A stretch of DNA of 64,000 nucleotides from Moraxellaceae bacterium AER2_44_116. GTDB taxonomy: Bacteria; Pseudomonadota; Gammaproteobacteria; Pseudomonadales; Moraxellaceae. Each line of letters begins with the position of its first letter. Position 1 is the stretch's first letter. The notes beneath the pieces are model-generated. The model did not search any database. It worked only from the letters and a program-made list of their open reading frames with translations, and was not told where the DNA came from. The stretch is from positions 124,001-188,000 of the forward strand of contig VIAD01000006.1 of NCBI GenBank assembly GCA_006546595.1, in the 5' to 3' direction. This document shows positions 35,991 through 44,119 of the stretch, piece after piece. The translations under genes were made by a program, and so were the position numbers.

Positions 35991-36199
35991 GGTTTTAACT
36001 CCTTAGGTGAGGAAGAGGGAGGAAGGGAAGGCGAGAAAAATTGCTGTTGAATACGGTTGTCATCTACTTTCATGTGCAGTGCGACAGGATGGGAAAACCA
36101 TTGCAACCAAATCAGCCATAACAGGCAGCATTTGATCAACAAAATAATCACAATTTGATGGCTTAGTTGAGCAGGTTTTTTCGGTCTAATCATCACCAT
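35987..36199 (-). CDS. cydP: Putative cytochrome bd small subunit CydP
   Basis: A 70-residue protein with one transmembrane helix (QIVIILLIKCCLLWLIWLQWFSHP) followed by a periplasmic ALHMKVDDNRIQQQFF segment. This fits the CydP family found upstream of cydA in many proteobacteria. AAGGA precedes the ATG. It overlaps cydA by four bases (ATGA), which marks it as part of the bd operon. Its function is presumed structural. Confidence 0.75.
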   Translation of the reverse strand: MVMIRPKKPAQLSHQIVIILLIKCCLLWLIWLQWFSHPVALHMKVDDNRIQQQFFSPSLPPSSSPKELKP

Positions 36200-36681
36200 T
36201 TATCGAGTCCTTACGATACTCCAAAAAATAAGTGCGGCGGTCATTTAATAACGTATATCACAAAAAGATGGACTATTTCCTTGTTTTTTGTGTGGTTAAA
36301 TAGGTAAAAAATATACCAGTACAACATAAAACTGGCTCGCTATTTGACGGTCTTCAGTGGCAAACATCCTTGTTCTCGAGTCACAGTAAGAGTATGGGAC
36401 ATTTGGTGGCAATCGTCGATGTGACATAATGTCGCAGACTAAACTGGCAAAAATTGTAAAATATTCAAGTCGTTAATAGAAGTATCGTTGACAAGAACAT
36501 TCGCTAAACGGGACGAGCAGTGATGTCTAATGACCTAAGTTTAATGACTTTAGAAAGATATGCCGATGAAGTAACAACAAGGAAAATGATGTATTGTCAA
36601 TTTAGGTTATAATCTTCATCTAAGCAAGCGGTTGTTTTGCTTGAGCCTGAATTGATACTTTATGTTTGATGCGGATTTTTT
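36200..36681. other. Intergenic region upstream of cydP
   Basis: About 480 bp of AT-rich DNA between divergent cydP and the small gene at 36682. I see no clean FNR box. A 29-codon frame at 36523-36612 (MSNDLSLMTLERYADEV...) has a plausible GGACGAG upstream but no family resemblance. Confidence 0.4.
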
Positions 36682-36927
36682 ATGACGTCACCAATAGCAC
36701 CAACCACTACAGAAACTGTCGCTACTGAGCCACAATCAGCAACGACCGAAGTCCGTGAAAATAGCGAGAGCAAAGAGCCTGTCACGTTGTCAGAGTTTAT
36801 TGCCGATGCCTTGCGAGCCAAAAAAGACCAAAAAGCCACAGGCTTTCAACAGCAAAATAAACCAAACCATCATAAAACACCCAGTCGTCCGCCGCATGGT
36901 ACTCGTCGTTCGATGGGCAAGCGTTAA
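36682..36927 (+). CDS. Small protein with a basic GTRRSMGKR tail, function unknown
   Basis: An 81-residue hydrophilic protein: a Thr/Glu-rich disordered start, a short helix (VTLSEFIADALRAKKDQ) and a basic tail (NHHKTPSRPPHGTRRSMGKR). The tail suggests nucleic acid or ribosome contact. It precedes an AraC-type regulator by 74 bp, possibly in the same transcript. No known family identified. Confidence 0.5.
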   Translation: MTSPIAPTTTETVATEPQSATTEVRENSESKEPVTLSEFIADALRAKKDQKATGFQQQNKPNHHKTPSRPPHGTRRSMGKR

Positions 36928-37001
36928 TACTGCGTTAATATATTGACAGTGACTCAAAGGTAGCAGAGCATTTCAACATAATTAAAAAAGAGAGCGTCGT
37001 T

Positions 37002-38006
37002 ATGCAAGGCCATGTTTCTGGCACGTATGTGTGCTTATTGTTTGAATGGCTCAATGAGCGTGGCTTGGATGCAGAGACGGTTTTACAACGTCCGCGTCCT
37101 GATTTAGATGAACGGATTCGCGTGCCATTTCAAGAATGGCGAGAGATGCTCGAACGCGTGTCGCAATTAACCCAAGACCCTTTTTTTGGCTTGCAGGTTG
37201 GTAGCCGTATCACCCCACGCCATTTGGGAATATTGGGTTACGTTTCCTATTCCTGTAATACCTTGGGTGAAGCACTGCTGCGTCTGCAACGGTTTGAAGA
37301 TTTAGTTTATGCAGTTAATGACCTAAAAGTCAGTTTTGAAGGCGATTTAGTTCTATTGCAATGGGGTGCTGAGTTAGGCGTGACGGGTGAATTAGCCGAT
37401 CAAACGGTACAAGCGGCGTTGGTCAGTTATATTCGGTATATTATTGAGCCTGAGTTTACGCCCTCTTATATGAGCTTTATTAATCCTACGCCGAGTGAAG
37501 TGAAGCCGTATGAGGATTTCTTTCGTTGTCCTGTTCGCTTTGAAGCGAGTTATACAACCTTGGCATTTCCTGCGTTATGGTTAGCAAAACCCGTTGCTAA
37601 ACCAGACCCTGTGTTACGCGATATTTTGGATCGCCAAGCTGAAAATTTATTGCAGCAATTGCCTGCGAATGATGAGTTTGTCGATGCCTTGCGTCATGCC
37701 ATTCATGCGGCGATTCATGCGGCAACGCCGAATTTAGATGTTGTTGCCATGCGGATGCATTGTTCACCTAGAACCTTGCAACGACGTTTGGATGAACGGA
37801 GCTTAAAGTTTCAAGTGCTGTTAGATGATGCGCGTTTGCAGTTAGCGAAGCGTTATTTGAGTAAGAGCAACACATCTCTGAGTGAGATTGCTCTATTGCT
37901 CGGTTATGCGGAACAAAGCGCGTTTAATCATGCATTTAAGCGTTGGACAGGTTCAACTCCGAAGGCATGGCGTGAGAAAAATGCGGCAGTGTCTTCTAAT
38001 TGGTGA
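37002..38006 (+). CDS. AraC family transcriptional regulator (Arabinose_bd-type sensor)
   Basis: 334 residues. The N-terminal part (about 15-210) matches the helical sensor domain of OruR/ArgR-like AraC regulators (VPFQEWREMLERVSQLTQDPFFGLQVGSRITPRHLGILGYVSYSCNTLGEALLRL). The C-terminal part (about 235-330) has the double helix-turn-helix (MRMHCSPRTLQRRLDERSLKFQVLLDDARLQLAKRYL, LGYAEQSAFNHAFKRWTGSTPKAWR). The ligand and targets are unknown. The neighbouring genes are small or truncated, so no metabolic context is offered. Confidence 0.85.
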   Translation: MQGHVSGTYVCLLFEWLNERGLDAETVLQRPRPDLDERIRVPFQEWREMLERVSQLTQDPFFGLQVGSRITPRHLGILGYVSYSCNTLGEALLRLQRFEDLVYAVNDLKVSFEGDLVLLQWGAELGVTGELADQTVQAALVSYIRYIIEPEFTPSYMSFINPTPSEVKPYEDFFRCPVRFEASYTTLAFPALWLAKPVAKPDPVLRDILDRQAENLLQQLPANDEFVDALRHAIHAAIHAATPNLDVVAMRMHCSPRTLQRRLDERSLKFQVLLDDARLQLAKRYLSKSNTSLSEIALLLGYAEQSAFNHAFKRWTGSTPKAWREKNAAVSSNW

Positions 38007-38040
38007 TGGTGGTATGGGCGAAAAAATTTTCGCCCTTGTT

Positions 38041-38574
38041 TTAAGAGGTGGGCAACTGCTTAACGATAGTAATAATGCCCGCCAAATAACTGTTAATACT
38101 AATATAAATAACGCTAGTACCTTCTTTTTGTAGTTCGTTGGCTTTTTCAGGGCTTAATAAAGTGTTAATGCCCAATTCCTGCATCAAGGTATAACTACCC
38201 ACTGCAATAATTCGCCCATCAACATTACCCGTCATGCCATAACCTGTGTGTAACTTAAAGTCTTGTACGGCATTAATGGGCAGTTTGCGTTTTTGCACTT
38301 CGTTGACAATGGCTTTGGCTAAACGATGCTCACAAGCTTGGCCAACACTCGCGGCAACATGAAGCACCACATCAGGCGTAAAACCAGCCCGAATGACAAT
38401 GTTTTCAAAAAATGCAGGGGTTTCGGTGGGAGCTTTATTGCTTAAAGTGGGTTTATTTATTGATGGGGCTTGAGAGTTGGCAAGCAGTTTAAAAGCGAAT
38501 AATACTAAAAGAATGACAATAGCGAGAGCTAATAGGAGATAAGTATTCTGGCTTGTAAGTGTCGTTATTGTCAT
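38041..38574 (-). CDS. Membrane-anchored stand-alone N-domain like that of P1B-type ATPases
   Basis: 177 residues. An N-terminal helix (about 11-31) and linker are followed by a region that matches the nucleotide-binding domain of heavy-metal P-type ATPases. Examples are ACEHRLAKAIVNEVQKRKLP (81-99), DFKLHTGYGMTGNVDGRIIAVGSYTLMQELGI (105-136) and EGTSVIYISINSYLAGIITI (151-170). The DKTGT phosphorylation site, transport helices and GDGxND are absent, and the conserved SEHP appears as CEHR. It stops exactly where the N-domain would return to the P-domain. It is either a domesticated nucleotide-binding protein or a decaying remnant. It is convergent with the AraC gene. Confidence 0.6.
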   Translation of the reverse strand: MTITTLTSQNTYLLLALAIVILLVLFAFKLLANSQAPSINKPTLSNKAPTETPAFFENIVIRAGFTPDVVLHVAASVGQACEHRLAKAIVNEVQKRKLPINAVQDFKLHTGYGMTGNVDGRIIAVGSYTLMQELGINTLLSPEKANELQKEGTSVIYISINSYLAGIITIVKQLPTS

Positions 38575-38665
38575 TAGGTCAAGTTTCCACAGCAGATCAC
38601 GAAAATTGAGTGGAGCATACGATATTGACTGTACTTAGGCAAAACTTAGGCAAAATACCTGCCAT

Positions 38666-38694
38666 AAAAAAGGCGAACCGAAGTTCGCCTTTTT
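38666..38694 (-). terminator. Terminator of rhlE
   Basis: GGCGAAC pairs with GTTCGCC around a CGAA-type tetraloop, flanked by A and T runs, so it could work in both directions. It lies 38 bp beyond the rhlE stop. Confidence 0.88.
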
Positions 38695-38731
38695 GCCGTG
38701 TTAAGTGAGCAAACTCACTGACACGTTATGA

Positions 38732-40582
38732 TTAGCGACGTACCCACTCTTGTGGAGCGCGACGTGGCTTGTCAAATTGGCCTTGGCTTTCGCTGCTACG
38801 TTGAGGCTTGTCAGCAAAGTTACGGTCATCACGCGCTGCAAAACGACGTGGTTGTTGATCGCCACGCGGAGCGGAGTCACGATTGCCAAAATCACGCGCT
38901 GGACGATCAGCACCTTCAGTACGAGCAGGGCGACGAGCGCGATCCGACTCAAAGCTATATGGCGCATTTTCAAAGCGGCGTGGTTGTGGTTGTGCACGAG
39001 CGGCTTGGAAATCTTGGCTACGTGGTGCATCACGATTAAAGTCGCGTGGCGCAGCATTGTCAAAACGTGGTTGACTCGGTTCTGAACGCGGTGCATCGTT
39101 AAAAGTACGCGGAGCATCATTAAAGGTGCGTGGTGCGCGGTCAGCACGGTCGTCAAAACGAGGTACGGCTGGACGGCTTTCGCCACGGAAACCACGATCA
39201 TCAATACGGGCATCACGACGTGGCGCAGCAGGGCGGCTGTTAGTCCGCTCTTTACGGTCATTGCTCCAACGATCTTTAGAACGGCTAGTATCTGCGCCTG
39301 TACGTGGTTTTGGTGCGCGTTGCGGCTCTAAACCCGCAATCTCGGTCACTTCAACACGAATCGGTAATAAACGTTCAATACGTTGCCATTTGAAACGTTC
39401 ACCGTGTTGTACTAAGTTAATCGCAGTACCTGTACGGCCAGCACGACCTGTACGGCCAATACGGTGAATGTAATCTTCGCTATGCTTAGGCAAGTCGTAG
39501 TTTACAACGTGAGAAATGCTTGGAATATCAATACCACGTGCAGCTACGTCAGTTGCCACGAGGATTTTAATATCGCCACGACGTAAGTCAGACAAAGTGC
39601 GGTTACGCATGGATTGCTTCATATCACCATGCAAAGCACTGGCGGAGAAGCCAAGGTCACATAAATCACCCGCCAATAAATCGGCTTCGGCTTTAGTGGC
39701 TGTAAAAACAATGGCTTGTTGGACATTTTCATTAGTCAACAAATGTTCAAGCATACGTTGTTTGTGATTGAGGTCATCGACAAAGTGAATGCGTTGTTCA
39801 ATTTTGTCGTATTCCATTTGTTTTTGAGCAATGGAAATACGGACAGGATTGTTAAGCATTTCTGCCGCTAAATCACCAATACGACCCGCTAATGTTGCCG
39901 AGAACATTAAGGTTTGACGATTTTCGGGTGTGCGACCCACAATCGCGTCAATATCATCAGCAAAGCCCATATCTAACATACGGTCGGCTTCGTCAAATAC
40001 CAACATCGACAATTCGCTTAAATCAATACGACCTGAGTTCATGTGATCTAATAAACGACCGGGTGTGGCAATCAAAATATCGGGCATTTTTGCCAACATA
40101 TCCAATTGTTTTGGATAAGGCATACCGCCAACAATACTGGCGCAAATGGTGCGCTTGAGGTATTTGTCGAATTGTGTCGTAGCGGAAGTGACTTGTTGAG
40201 CCAATTCACGTGTTGGTGTTAACACCACTAAATGTGGACGTGCAGGTTGCGGACGTGGACGGCGACCTTTAACACGTTGAGAATTATCTTCTGGCTCAGG
40301 TAATGGCTTTTGCGAAATCAATTGCAAAGCGGGCAAAATAAAAGCCGCTGTTTTGCCTGAACCTGTTTGGCTAGAGACTAATAAGTCACGACCAGCCAAG
40401 AATGCAGGAATCGCTTGTGCTTGCACAGGCGTTGGTTTTTTATAATCTAAATCATCTAAGGCTTTAACAATAGCCGCTTGCAAGCCTAAGGCTGCAAATT
40501 CGTTTTCAACAATAATTTCGGAAACAGCAAGCGTGGGGATGGATGCAGACAAAGGCAATCCAGCATGATCAGCAGTGGTCAT
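38732..40582 (-). CDS. rhlE: DEAD-box ATP-dependent RNA helicase, RhlE type
   Basis: 616 residues. The core (about 25-400) has the Q motif, SSQTGSGKTAAF, PTRELAQQV, VFDEADRMLDMG (DEAD box), SATLAGRIGDL, and HRIGRTGRAGR. Beyond about residue 425 comes a disordered Arg/Asp/Pro/Phe-rich tail of about 190 residues with repeats such as APRTFND; such tails bind RNA and drive condensate formation in related helicases. It unwinds RNA duplexes in ribosome assembly or mRNA decay. The ribosome site is weak. Confidence 0.9.
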   Translation of the reverse strand: MTTADHAGLPLSASIPTLAVSEIIVENEFAALGLQAAIVKALDDLDYKKPTPVQAQAIPAFLAGRDLLVSSQTGSGKTAAFILPALQLISQKPLPEPEDNSQRVKGRRPRPQPARPHLVVLTPTRELAQQVTSATTQFDKYLKRTICASIVGGMPYPKQLDMLAKMPDILIATPGRLLDHMNSGRIDLSELSMLVFDEADRMLDMGFADDIDAIVGRTPENRQTLMFSATLAGRIGDLAAEMLNNPVRISIAQKQMEYDKIEQRIHFVDDLNHKQRMLEHLLTNENVQQAIVFTATKAEADLLAGDLCDLGFSASALHGDMKQSMRNRTLSDLRRGDIKILVATDVAARGIDIPSISHVVNYDLPKHSEDYIHRIGRTGRAGRTGTAINLVQHGERFKWQRIERLLPIRVEVTEIAGLEPQRAPKPRTGADTSRSKDRWSNDRKERTNSRPAAPRRDARIDDRGFRGESRPAVPRFDDRADRAPRTFNDAPRTFNDAPRSEPSQPRFDNAAPRDFNRDAPRSQDFQAARAQPQPRRFENAPYSFESDRARRPARTEGADRPARDFGNRDSAPRGDQQPRRFAARDDRNFADKPQRSSESQGQFDKPRRAPQEWVRR

Positions 40583-41099
40583 GTATAAACTTCTATATGT
40601 GGGGTGGCCCGATATGTCGGGCGAAATGCTAACCTAGGAACTAGGACAGACTCAGAATGGCTTTTTAATTTTGTCCAAATTCTGCATAAATAAATGCAGA
40701 CAATAACTCGTAACCGTGTAAATCATAAACAGTTTTGAGTGACAAAATACCAGTGTAAGTCCCAATAAAGTGTTAGCCACTAAGGCTTCGACGCCAATCA
40801 ATCAGACCGCTCGACTCATAATAAGAGTTGAAGCGGGATTCGCGAGGGGGCTATTTCATCAGCCCGTCAGAACAGGATAAATACCTGCATAGACGTGAAT
40901 ATAGATCGGAGGCGAGGCTTTTCGCGTGTCTTTCAACGCGGCGCGAATTGTAGCGGATTTTTTATGACAAGTGTGAAATATTTTAAGTAAGGGCGAAAAA
41001 TATAAAGAAGAGGCTTCGATTCCGCTCAGCCAGCGTAAACGTGCTCCCTGAGCGAAGTCGAAGGGTTGGTTAAACTCAATATAAACATAAGACGACGTT
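40583..41099. other. Intergenic region upstream of rhlE
   Basis: About 520 bp. It contains an inverted repeat CCGCTCGACTC/GAGTTGAAGCGG (40807-40836) and the CTTCGA-type repeat at 41014-41063. A 107-codon minus frame (40859-41182) lacks family resemblance and overlaps the lipoprotein gene, so I do not call it. Confidence 0.5.
41014..41063. repeat. CTTCGA...TCGAAG inverted repeat
   Basis: CTTCGATTCCGCTCAG pairs with CTGAGCGAAGTCGAAG (two mismatches). It is a simpler relative of the element at 33018-33105. Confidence 0.7.
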
Positions 41100-41432
41100 T
41101 TAACGCGGCGACTCAAAAAATACATAAGGCGTGCTGTAATCACTGATTTCAAAATAGACTTTCTTTTCGCCTGTATCGGCAATCATGTTGAGATTTTCAT
41201 CTAAAACGCCATAGCCATAACGATAAGGACGAATGTTACTATCGTCTGTCCCCGTCGCTGTGGTCATTTTATCAATTTTAATGAAACGTCTGACTAGCTT
41301 TTCGCCCGCATAGACCTCTAAGACACCGTCTGTGCCAGTCCAGTTTTGCACACTGCGACTAATTTTATTTTGCTGTTCTTGCGAACAAGAGGCCAGTAAC
41401 AGAGCGAAGAATAAAAAGCTGATAGATTTCAT
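41100..41432 (-). CDS. Small lipoprotein, function unknown
   Basis: A 110-residue protein. The start MKSISFLFFALLLASCSQEQQ at 41432 gives a clear lipobox (LASC, Cys16). The mature part ends with RYGYGVLDENLNMIADTGEKKVYFEISDYSTPYVFFESPR, a compact beta-rich domain. I do not recognise a family with certainty. It is likely in the periplasm, anchored in the outer membrane. The adjacent hydrolase gene is divergent. Confidence 0.7.
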   Translation of the reverse strand: MKSISFLFFALLLASCSQEQQNKISRSVQNWTGTDGVLEVYAGEKLVRRFIKIDKMTTATGTDDSNIRPYRYGYGVLDENLNMIADTGEKKVYFEISDYSTPYVFFESPR

Positions 41433-41525
41433 CACAGTTTCCGTAGGTGAGTGAGGGCGCAATAATCGTTCTGATTATGCTAGAGTCGGCTCATTAACCC
41501 AAGTTTATTTACTGTAAGTATTTTT

Positions 41526-42317
41526 ATGACCAAGCCTATTTTACATTTTGCGCATGCCAATGGCGTACCTTCGGCCTGTTATCGTAAGTTGTTGAATGAG
41601 TTATCACAGGATTATCAAGTCGTCACCATTCCCCAAATAGGAACGGATCCACGGTTTCCTGTGGATAATCATTGGCAGTCTTTAATGGAGCAAGTGGCTG
41701 ATTCAATTCGGCGACAAAGTGGTGGTGAACCTGTCGCGGTAGTCGGGCATTCTTTGGGAGCGTTGACTTCGTATATGGCCGCGCATCATTATCCTGAATT
41801 GTTTAAGTCGTTGGTGATGCTTGATCCGCCGCTACAAAATGGTTTTGCCGCTTATGCGCTGCAACTCGCTAAACTGTTGGGGCGTGATGAAAATTTGACT
41901 CCTGCGGGCAAAAGTAAAACGCGTCGTGAGTTTTGGGAAAGTCGTACTGAAGCTGCTGTGAACCTGCGTCCAAAAACGCTGTTTAAGGCGTTTGATGCCG
42001 ATTGCTTTGCTGATTATATTCAATACGGTTTAACGGATTATGAAGGAGGGGTAAAGCTAACCATTCCTGTAGAAACAGAAGTCGCTATTTTTAGAACAGT
42101 GCCGAGTAATCCGTGGCGTTATTGGCGACAATTGAAAGTGCCTGCAACTATAGTAGTGGGTAAAGAAAGTCATTTTGCAACAACAGGTAGCCCTGAGCGT
42201 TTAGCCCGACATCAGCCTGTCAAATTGGTTTATACCGATGGGGGACATATGTTTCCTTTGGAAAAACCATTGGCAACGGCGGAGTTGGTGAAAAAACTGT
42301 TATTAGGATTGGCGTAG
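41526..42317 (+). CDS. Alpha/beta hydrolase
   Basis: 263 residues with the alpha/beta hydrolase pattern: HFAHANGVPSACYRKLL at the start, the nucleophile elbow VVGHSLGALTSY, VMLDPPLQ, VVGKESHFAT and the final His in YTDGGHMFPLEKP. It has no signal peptide. The substrate cannot be predicted. Its TAG stop codon is the first three bases of a TAGGGGC-type palindrome. Confidence 0.8.
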   Translation: MTKPILHFAHANGVPSACYRKLLNELSQDYQVVTIPQIGTDPRFPVDNHWQSLMEQVADSIRRQSGGEPVAVVGHSLGALTSYMAAHHYPELFKSLVMLDPPLQNGFAAYALQLAKLLGRDENLTPAGKSKTRREFWESRTEAAVNLRPKTLFKAFDADCFADYIQYGLTDYEGGVKLTIPVETEVAIFRTVPSNPWRYWRQLKVPATIVVGKESHFATTGSPERLARHQPVKLVYTDGGHMFPLEKPLATAELVKKLLLGLA

Positions 42318-42339
42318 GGGCAAATAATCATTTGCCCTA
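42315..42339. repeat. TAGGGGC-type palindrome at a stop codon
   Basis: TAGGGGCAAAT and ATTTGCCCTA form the two arms around AATC. The leading TAG is the stop codon of the preceding hydrolase gene. Confidence 0.65.
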
Positions 42340-42435
42340 TAACGATACAAAAAATAGGAACTAAATTTTGTTAAGTTAGCCTTAATGTTTATCTTTTAGA
42401 GTGAAGTCTCTTCAACAGGATTAGAGATTATCACA

Positions 42436-43410
42436 ATGAAAAAAATTACCCTTATTCCATTGTTAGTGATGGGACTCACTGCTTGTGGCGGTAGTAGCTC
42501 AACAACATCAAGTAATAATCCAGGTGGCGCAACGCTTGCGCCAATGGCACCCGCGACTTCCAAAATTACAGGAACAGTGCCTGGTACACGTATTGATGCA
42601 ATAGCAGATAATGGCCGTACTTATACGGTGAATTCGGTGAATGATGGTACAGCGAAACACCCGTTTTCTTTAGAGTTACCTTCAGGAATGGGCTATCGTT
42701 TGGTGATGGTGACCAATGAAAATACAGCCGATGAAGTGATTACTCCGATTGGCTTCAAAGATGCTCAAGGCGCAGTGCAAACGCGATTAAAATTTCAAGC
42801 GGGTCAAACCATTGATTTAGGCAATGTGCCTTTAGCGATGGGACACAATGCAGCGGCGTTAACAGATAGCAATCATGACGGTGTTATTGATTCACCAATG
42901 ATTTTGGATGATGTGGGTGCTAAAAATCCGCTTACCCAAGTCGATGCAGATAAAGATGGAGTCAATGATTTTTCGGATGCCGATCATGGTGGATATAAGT
43001 ACGCTAATGGCGTGATTGACTCCTTAGACACTAATCATAATGGTGTGCCTAATTTATACGAAGACCAAGATGGTGATGGTATTGTGAATGCCAAAGATAC
43101 TGATATCAATGGCGATGGCATTCTTAACGCCAATGATACTGTGACAAATACTGACACTGACCACGATGGCATACCCAATATTATTGATGCAGACTCATTA
43201 ACGAAAGTGGTTGTTGACAGCAATAATGACGGTTATATGGATGATGACTTAAACCGTGACGGTTTTCATGATAGCGATGTCAATCGTGATGGATATTTAG
43301 AAGACGACCTAAACCATGATGGTTTTCACGACACGGATAGCAATCATGACGGTTATTATGATGATGACTTAAATCATAATGGTGAGCATGATGGTAATGA
43401 CAGAGATTAA
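42436..43410 (+). CDS. Lipoprotein with 12 calcium-binding type DxDxDG repeats
   Basis: 324 residues with a lipoprotein signal (lipobox LTAC, then GGSSSTTSS). A beta-rich domain (about 35-135) is followed by twelve Asp-rich loops of the D-x-[DN]-x-[DN]-G form, such as DSNHDGVID, DADKDGVND, DQDGDGIVN and DLNRDGFHD. In the last 60 residues the loops follow each other almost without spacers. These resemble thrombospondin type 3 / dockerin-like loops, which bind calcium. It is likely a surface protein stabilised by calcium; function unknown. Confidence 0.75.
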   Translation: MKKITLIPLLVMGLTACGGSSSTTSSNNPGGATLAPMAPATSKITGTVPGTRIDAIADNGRTYTVNSVNDGTAKHPFSLELPSGMGYRLVMVTNENTADEVITPIGFKDAQGAVQTRLKFQAGQTIDLGNVPLAMGHNAAALTDSNHDGVIDSPMILDDVGAKNPLTQVDADKDGVNDFSDADHGGYKYANGVIDSLDTNHNGVPNLYEDQDGDGIVNAKDTDINGDGILNANDTVTNTDTDHDGIPNIIDADSLTKVVVDSNNDGYMDDDLNRDGFHDSDVNRDGYLEDDLNHDGFHDTDSNHDGYYDDDLNHNGEHDGNDRD

Positions 43411-43439
43411 AATAAATAGCTAATCGCGTTTATGGTGAT

Positions 43440-43483
43440 ACTGAGCTTGGCGAAGCGTTGAATGCCTATTCGACAAGCTCAGT
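43440..43483. repeat. Inverted repeat between convergent genes
   Basis: ACTGAGCTTG and CAAGCTCAGT are perfect inverted 10-bp arms separated by 24 bp. They lie between the calcium-repeat lipoprotein gene and folE. Confidence 0.65.
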
Positions 43484-43489
43484 AAGCCT

Positions 43490-44032
43490 TCAACCGCGAA
43501 TTAAACTTAAAAACTCATTGCGAGTTTGGGCATTATCCCTAAAACGTCCCAACATCACCGAGCTAGTCATCACCGAGTTTTGTTTTTCCACGCCGCGCAT
43601 CATCATACACATGTGTTTTGCTTCGACGATTACGCCGACACCTTTGGCATCAGTCACTTGCATGACCGCTTCAGCAATTTGTTTGGTTAAGTTTTCTTGA
43701 ATTTGCAGCCGACGGGCAAACATATCAACAATACGGGCGACTTTTGATAAACCCAGCACTTTACCCGATGGTAAATAAGCGACATGGCATTTACCAATAA
43801 ACGGTAATAAATGATGTTCGCACAACGAATACAATTCAATGTCACGGACAATCACCATTTGGTCGTTATCAGACGGAAAAATGGCATTGTTGACGATAGT
43901 ATCTAAATCTTCATCGTAGCCTTTGCATAAATATTGAAAAGCTTTGGCGGCACGTTTCGGGGTGTCGGCTAAACCAGCACGATTCAGGTCTTCGCCAATC
44001 GCGGTAATTAAACTGGCATAGGCTTGTTCCAT
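43490..44032 (-). CDS. folE: GTP cyclohydrolase I
   Basis: 180 residues from the ATG at 44032 (MEQAYASLITAIGEDLNRAGL); a TTG two codons upstream is less likely. Zinc ligands are in SLCEHHLLPF and HMCMMMRG, and the substrate site in GLSKVARIVDMFARRLQIQENLTKQIA. It converts GTP to dihydroneopterin triphosphate, the first step of folate and tetrahydrobiopterin synthesis. Confidence 0.96.
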   Translation of the reverse strand: MEQAYASLITAIGEDLNRAGLADTPKRAAKAFQYLCKGYDEDLDTIVNNAIFPSDNDQMVIVRDIELYSLCEHHLLPFIGKCHVAYLPSGKVLGLSKVARIVDMFARRLQIQENLTKQIAEAVMQVTDAKGVGVIVEAKHMCMMMRGVEKQNSVMTSSVMLGRFRDNAQTRNEFLSLIRG

Positions 44033-44119
44033 GATCAATTCTCTGCAAATACGAAATAATCGCGCACCTTAGCCGAAAGTCTTCAATGGGTAAAGCCTAC
44101 AGCATCACGACTTGCTGAT

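Noticed and set aside
36523..36612. 29-codon frame upstream of the small basic protein
   Set aside because: A plausible GGACGAG lies upstream, but there is no supporting homology or promoter, so it is only mentioned in the intergenic note.
36200..36681. FNR box expected upstream of the cyd operon
   Set aside because: I could not find a TTGAT-N4-ATCAA match by eye.
38701..39261. Long open frame on the minus strand within the rhlE tail (MTVKSGLTAALLRHVV...)
   Set aside because: It overlaps the Arg-rich tail of rhlE in another frame and shows only Val/Leu/His low complexity, an artefact of the repetitive codons.
40859..41182. 107-codon minus-strand frame near the small lipoprotein gene
   Set aside because: It overlaps the lipoprotein gene and crosses the CTTCGA-type repeat, with no signal or domain.
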